21,647 nucleotides of DNA, taken from NCBI GenBank assembly GCA_910592005.1, contig CAJVPP010001224.1, positions 1 to 21,647 of the forward strand. Reading direction: 5' to 3'. The DNA comes from Funneliformis mosseae (lineage: Eukaryota; Glomeromycota; Glomeromycetes; Glomerales; Glomeraceae). The position numbers were made by a program, and so were the translations under genes. The notes beneath the pieces are model-generated. The model ran no database searches, was not told the DNA's origin, and was given only the letters and a program-made list of their open reading frames with translations. Position 1 is the stretch's first letter. Each line of letters opens with the position of its first letter. Shown here one piece after another: positions 18,040-21,647 of the stretch.

Positions 18040-20247
18040 AATCTTTTTTTTAGCCTTAAGTTTAACAAGAAACTAATATATAAGTCACTAGCAAATAAGT
18101 ATCAGGATTTCACAAATGCTTATATATATAGCATTATAGTTAAGACAGAAAGTGATACACCTAATCATGTTGAAGTTTATTACGAATCTACACAAAAATG
18201 AAACAAGATCAAATTTAAGAATAAAACAAAAATTGATAATATTATTAGAAATTACCTTAATATACCATTTGATCTATATAATATACAAACTTTGAAACCA
18301 AGACGTCCTGTATCTAAAGAAAATTCCATCCTAGCTTCTCCTATTATTTATCCAGTGGATCCTGTATCAGAAATTCCTATTAATGCATCAGCTCAAAAAA
18401 AGGCAGCAAATGAAATAGCAACAGCTAAGAAGAATCTTATCAAATTTGAATAAATCTATAATATTATAACTGATCCTTAATTTTGGCATAAAACGTATAT
18501 AAAGATAGAGAATCTCTGAGCTAAAATCAAATCTAACAAAGAGAGAATTACTAAGTTACAAAAGAATGCAAGTTATGCTTGAAAATGCAAAGAAAAAAAA
18601 AAAAATACTTATCAAAACTCAGAAAGTAATACAATATGACAGGCTCAGTTATCCTTCACTTCTTTTTAAGCATCTAAGTTTACATGACCATATTTATGAT
18701 TCAATCAAGTTTGGAACAGTAGATGAAAAAAGAAGGAAAGAAGTAGTTAAAGTTCAGATAATCAAAATCTGCGTAAGAATCTTGAAGAAAACTACAATAT
18801 TTATATAGCGAGAATAATACTAAACAATTATCTGCTACCTCGATAAGCTAATTCAATTACTGCTAAGACACATCATCATCCAGCATTAGTTGCAGTAGCC
18901 AGAGTTTCACATACAGAAATACGAGAACATCTTGACAAATACTATTACCTTGCATCTGTTAAATGTATAAAGAAATTTGCTTCACTATTTGCTGATGTGA
19001 GTATTGTTATTTCTTAAGATAATAAAGCAAAGATTGGTCTAGGTGTATCTGCAGTAAGAAGGATATTTCAAACGTTACAATTAGTAAATAAACCTATAAG
19101 CGTAGCAGATTATGATTTTCCTGCAGGGTTTGGATAAAAGCTAATTTCATCAGTTTATTTTATGATAAAACTGAATGAAAAAAATGATGATCTATGAACG
19201 GGACAGCTTGCTATGTTTGTATATCATCAGTGGTCCTTTGATACATCTTCACTTACGCATATGGAGGATCTAGAATGCTTCACCTAAGATTCCTAATATG
19301 ATGATGTACTGAAATTTAATGGAGAAATCTGATCAATCTGAGTGCTATTAGTCGACAGAGGACCAGATGAAAATCTAAGGTATCTAAAAAATATAAAAGT
19401 TTATTGTCAACTCTTTAAAAAATTCAACCTGGATTACCTGAGCATATGAATGCATGACTTAGGACAATTCAAGTATAATTCTGTAGAAAGGAGAATAGTG
19501 ACACTATCTGACAAGTTAGCAGATGTTATGTTGCTAATAAATCACTTTGGAGTGTACTTAAACATGCAAGGTAAAGTGATAAATCCAGAATTAGCTCTTC
19601 AAAATTTAAAATATGCTAAAGAGACACTTTGTGACATTTGGAATCACGATTTGATCTTTAGAAAACATGTAGATGTTAAGTATATTGAAGAGTCCAAAAA
19701 TCCATTTAAAAATCTGCAGTTTGAAAGTACAGATAAAGAGAAAGCGGAAGAATTGAAAAAATAAGAAAAATGAAAGAAACAAGAGAAGAAAAAAACAACT
19801 GACTTAACTGAATGTTTTGTATTATGATCATAGATTAAAAACTATTGCAATTTGTGCCAGTATTTTCTCGATATTAAACGATACACAAATATAAGCTGCT
19901 GTGAGCTACCTTGTGCAAAAGAAACCATAGAATTCCTTTAAGTAAATGATGGTTTTTTGCCTCCTATCACAAAAACAAAGGATGGTTATTATACAAATCC
20001 AGTATATCTTCTCAAGTATTATGATCGTTTAAAAGTTCCTGGATATGATTTACACTGTCTATCGCTTAACAGAACAACTTATTCACGTTTTTGCTGCTTT
20101 GAATGTAACAAATACTTTCCAACTTTCACCTTTTTGACAAATCATAAACAAACAAAACATTCTTGTAGACGATTTAAAGGAAAATCTAAAAGTCAAATTA
20201 AGCAAAATTCTTTGACTATAGATGATTTTTCGCTTCTTCCTTTATAA
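18040..20247 (+). pseudogene. DDE-transposase-like gene with C2H2 finger, decayed
   Basis: One frame can be followed for about 700 codons, with a compensated excursion between the A-run at 18589 and about 18758, where another frame reads QYDRLSYPSLLFKHLSLHDH. Landmarks are HHHPALVAVARVSHTEI; DNKAKIGLGVSAVRRIF (Asp 19018-19020); SVADYDFPAGFG; LLVDRGPDENLRYLKNIKV (Asp 19354-19356); and QFKYNSVERRIVTLSDKLAD (Glu 19486-19488). These resemble the Asp, Asp and N-x-VE elements of DDE nucleases. Cys-rich NYCNLCQ and SCCELPC follow, then a C2H2 finger (C-F-E-C, 12 residues, H-x4-H) near 20096-20160, and a terminal stop at 20245-20247. About fifteen stops occur, many at Trp, Arg or Gln of the expected protein. 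I recall many similar proteins in Rhizophagus, but no named superfamily. A polyadenylation-like AATAAA lies at 20308. Confidence 0.6.
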
Positions 20248-20335
20248 CAAAGAGAGAAAATTCTTTTATTAAATGAAAGATCTTTATGAGAATATGTTTC
20301 AGATAATGAATAAATGTCTTTTATATGTATGCATA
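20248..20335 (+). other. 3' flank with AATAAA
   Basis: A short AT-rich flank after the DDE-like gene. GAATAAATG near 20307-20315 could have served as its polyadenylation signal. Confidence 0.35.
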
Positions 20336-20465
20336 CGTAAATTCTAAATATATGCATTTTAAATTTTGTATTCTAAATGTATACACTCTAAATGTATGCG
20401 TTCTAAATGTATGCATTTTAAATGTAATGCGTTCTAAATGTACGGATTATCTAAATGACATGTGT
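20336..20465. repeat. ~15-bp tandem repeat TTCTAAATGTATGCAT
   Basis: Seven or so variants of TTCTAAATGTATGCR follow each other with a 14-18 bp period. They differ by small indels and A/G changes. It lies directly behind the DDE-like gene. Confidence 0.75.
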
Positions 20466-20611
20466 TAATAAATTTGTTAAGCCACAGTTATCAATAATCA
20501 CGTGACCAATTTATTACGTAACGAATAATTATATCATGTGATATATTTTAATATATGTAATCTAAGAATTTTGCTTACCCTTCCACCTCCTAAAAAATTG
20601 CCTAATAAATG
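20466..20611. promoter_or_regulatory. Intergenic region with palindromic sites
   Basis: TCACGTGA (20498-20505, an E-box core CACGTG) and TTACGTAA (20514-20521, a bZIP-like half-site palindrome) lie 8 bp apart in otherwise AT-rich DNA. Both would be downstream of the neighbouring genes, so a regulatory role is speculative. Confidence 0.25.
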
Positions 20612-21266
20612 TCATTGCCTTAATATTTGTAATAATGTTGTTATTTGATTAGTTTTATATAATACGTTTGTTTGTTTAAAATTATTTAACACGTTCATTA
20701 TTTTATTTTTGATGATACTTTTAGACATATTGTTTTTGTTTATATTGTTATCTTTTAAAACTAAAGTAGAAGAAGAAAAGGTAATAAGAAAAGATGGAAG
20801 AAAATTGTGTCTTTGATATGAATTGTCTATTGATATATCATCTTTCTCTAATATATTCATATATTGCGAAAAATTCTTGTCACTAAAAACAAAAATAATA
20901 TCATTATCGTTGTATAAAGTTAAGATGTTGTTAATATATTAATAACTAACTTTTAGGTGTTTTTGTATTGTGATCATTAATACCAGTTTCATGAATGATG
21001 TAGAAAACTGTTTTTGTGATATTTTCAATAAAGTTATTGTTTAAAAAGTTGTTTTTTAAGGTGAAATCTTTGGGGAAGATTTTATCATATTCAAAGTTAA
21101 GTTGTCTAACTAGTCAAAGAATTTCTGATGTTTGAAAAGAAAGAAATTCTGTAATAACGATATCTCGTTTCTCCAAGTTTAGCGTAATAAGTAATTTCAA
21201 GTTTTGAAAATCTTGTAAATTTTTGTCAAAAAAACCTTTAAAGGATACGAGTATAGTATTAGTCAT
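20612..21266 (-). pseudogene. Unrecognised two-exon gene remnant
   Basis: Exon 1 starts at ATG 21266-21264 and reads MTNTILVSFKGFFDKNLQDF, LLITLNLEKRDIVITEF, LNFEYDKIFPKDFTLKNN and VFYIIHETGINDHNTKTPK, with one TGA after TSEIL. A 68-nt intron (20950-20883; donor GTTAGT, acceptor TTTGTTTTTAG) follows. Exon 2 holds DKNFSQYMNILEKDD and runs 82 codons from an internal Met at 20860 to TGA at 20612-20614; it is rich in Asn, Lys and Ser. Exon 1 is one base out of phase with exon 2, so either a base has been lost or the true junction differs. I recognise no domain. The even codon-like composition and the intron suggest a real gene once; the stop and phase error suggest it is now broken, although a sequencing error could explain one of them. 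Confidence 0.45.
20883..20950 (-). other. Candidate intron in unrecognised gene
   Basis: Donor GTTAGT, a CTTAAC branch-like site and acceptor TTTGTTTTTAG, 68 nt. The flanking coding frames do not join in phase, so the exact junction is uncertain. Confidence 0.5.
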
Positions 21267-21647
21267 ATTTAAAATAATTTTTTTTTAAAAGTTTTATTAT
21301 TTTTCTTCAAAAATTTTAATATTTGTTTTTGTTAATAAAAGTGTTTTGAAAATTTTGAAAAAGAGTTTTTCAGTGATTAACTTTCTTTACATCTTGCTAT
21401 ATTCAGTTAGACTTTCCATTATATTATTGCAAATTCTTATTTATTTATTTATTTTCGCTTAACGTTAACATTATTCTGATGAAATTTACTAGTTTCGTTT
21501 CTATTATATTATTTCGGCTTAAATTAAATGATCGACAATAAAATTTCCTTTTTTGGAGTTTTGTAACACCTTGGTGCAACACTCATTTGGATTTTCACAA
21601 GGACAAAAATTTCCTTTTTTGGATTTGTGTAACAACACGTGATCGTA
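21267..21647 (-). promoter_or_regulatory. Upstream region with two CArG boxes
   Basis: This region is upstream of the minus-strand gene. A direct repeat of about 29 bp (21540-21568 and 21606-21634) each contains CCTTTTTTGG, a perfect CC(A/T)6GG CArG box (21547-21556 and 21613-21622), the binding consensus of SRF/Mcm1-type MADS proteins. They lie about 280 and 350 bp before the ATG. A CACGTG E-box sits at 21636-21641. Function is inferred from motif match only. No gene is seen in the stretch. Confidence 0.4.

Noticed and set aside
1..21647. tRNA, rRNA or other structured RNA genes
   Set aside because: I scanned for T-loop-like GTTCRANNC and found no cloverleaf context; nothing resembles rRNA.

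Overview
The window looks like a transposon graveyard from a very AT-rich eukaryotic genome, most likely an arbuscular mycorrhizal fungus (Glomeromycotina, Rhizophagus-like). The reasons are strong AT bias by eye, short GT-AG introns of about 47-90 nt, and a mix of decayed hAT, Tigger/pogo, LINE, DUF4218-type and DDE-plus-C2H2 sequences that I recall as typical of Rhizophagus. The assignment rests on family recognition from memory, not a search. I see no intact host gene, no tRNA or rRNA, and nothing prokaryotic. LAYOUT. 1-2017: a nearly intact hAT transposase (+), cut by the left edge, with one in-phase intron, two TGA stops and a candidate right end. 2285-3700: a tandem array of about 120-bp units. 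Read on the minus strand it looks like a run of 11 mini-exons (40-63 nt) separated by introns of 60-73 nt, 9 of 10 having both GT and AG. This is the most unusual item here. 4310-6867 (-): a full-length but broken BED/DUF659-type hAT gene with three recognisable introns. 6900-7800: AT-rich repeats, a 36-bp minisatellite, and a 184-bp MITE with inverted ends and an 8-10 bp target duplication. 7889-10235 (+): a third hAT gene riddled with stops, followed by AT-rich inverted motifs. 10640-11040 (+): a fragment of a DUF4218/Plavaka-type transposon protein. 11720-12300 (-) and 12850-13310 (+): two decayed coding fragments I cannot name. 13560-14166 (-): the C-terminal part of a Tigger/pogo transposase, abutting 14170-17650 (-), a decayed LINE with ORF1, an APE-type endonuclease and the start of a reverse transcriptase. 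18040-20247 (+): a long decayed gene with DDE-like residues and a C-terminal C2H2 finger. 20612-21266 (-): an unrecognised two-exon gene remnant, with two identical CArG boxes upstream. HOW IT FITS TOGETHER. The genes do not form a pathway; they are independent insertions. They share a mode of decay: in-frame stops fall mostly where related copies have Gln, Trp or Arg (CAA to TAA, TGG to TAG/TGA/TAA, CGA to TGA). This points to C-to-T change on either strand (methyl-cytosine deamination or a RIP-like process). The first hAT copy, with two TGA codons, is the youngest or best preserved.
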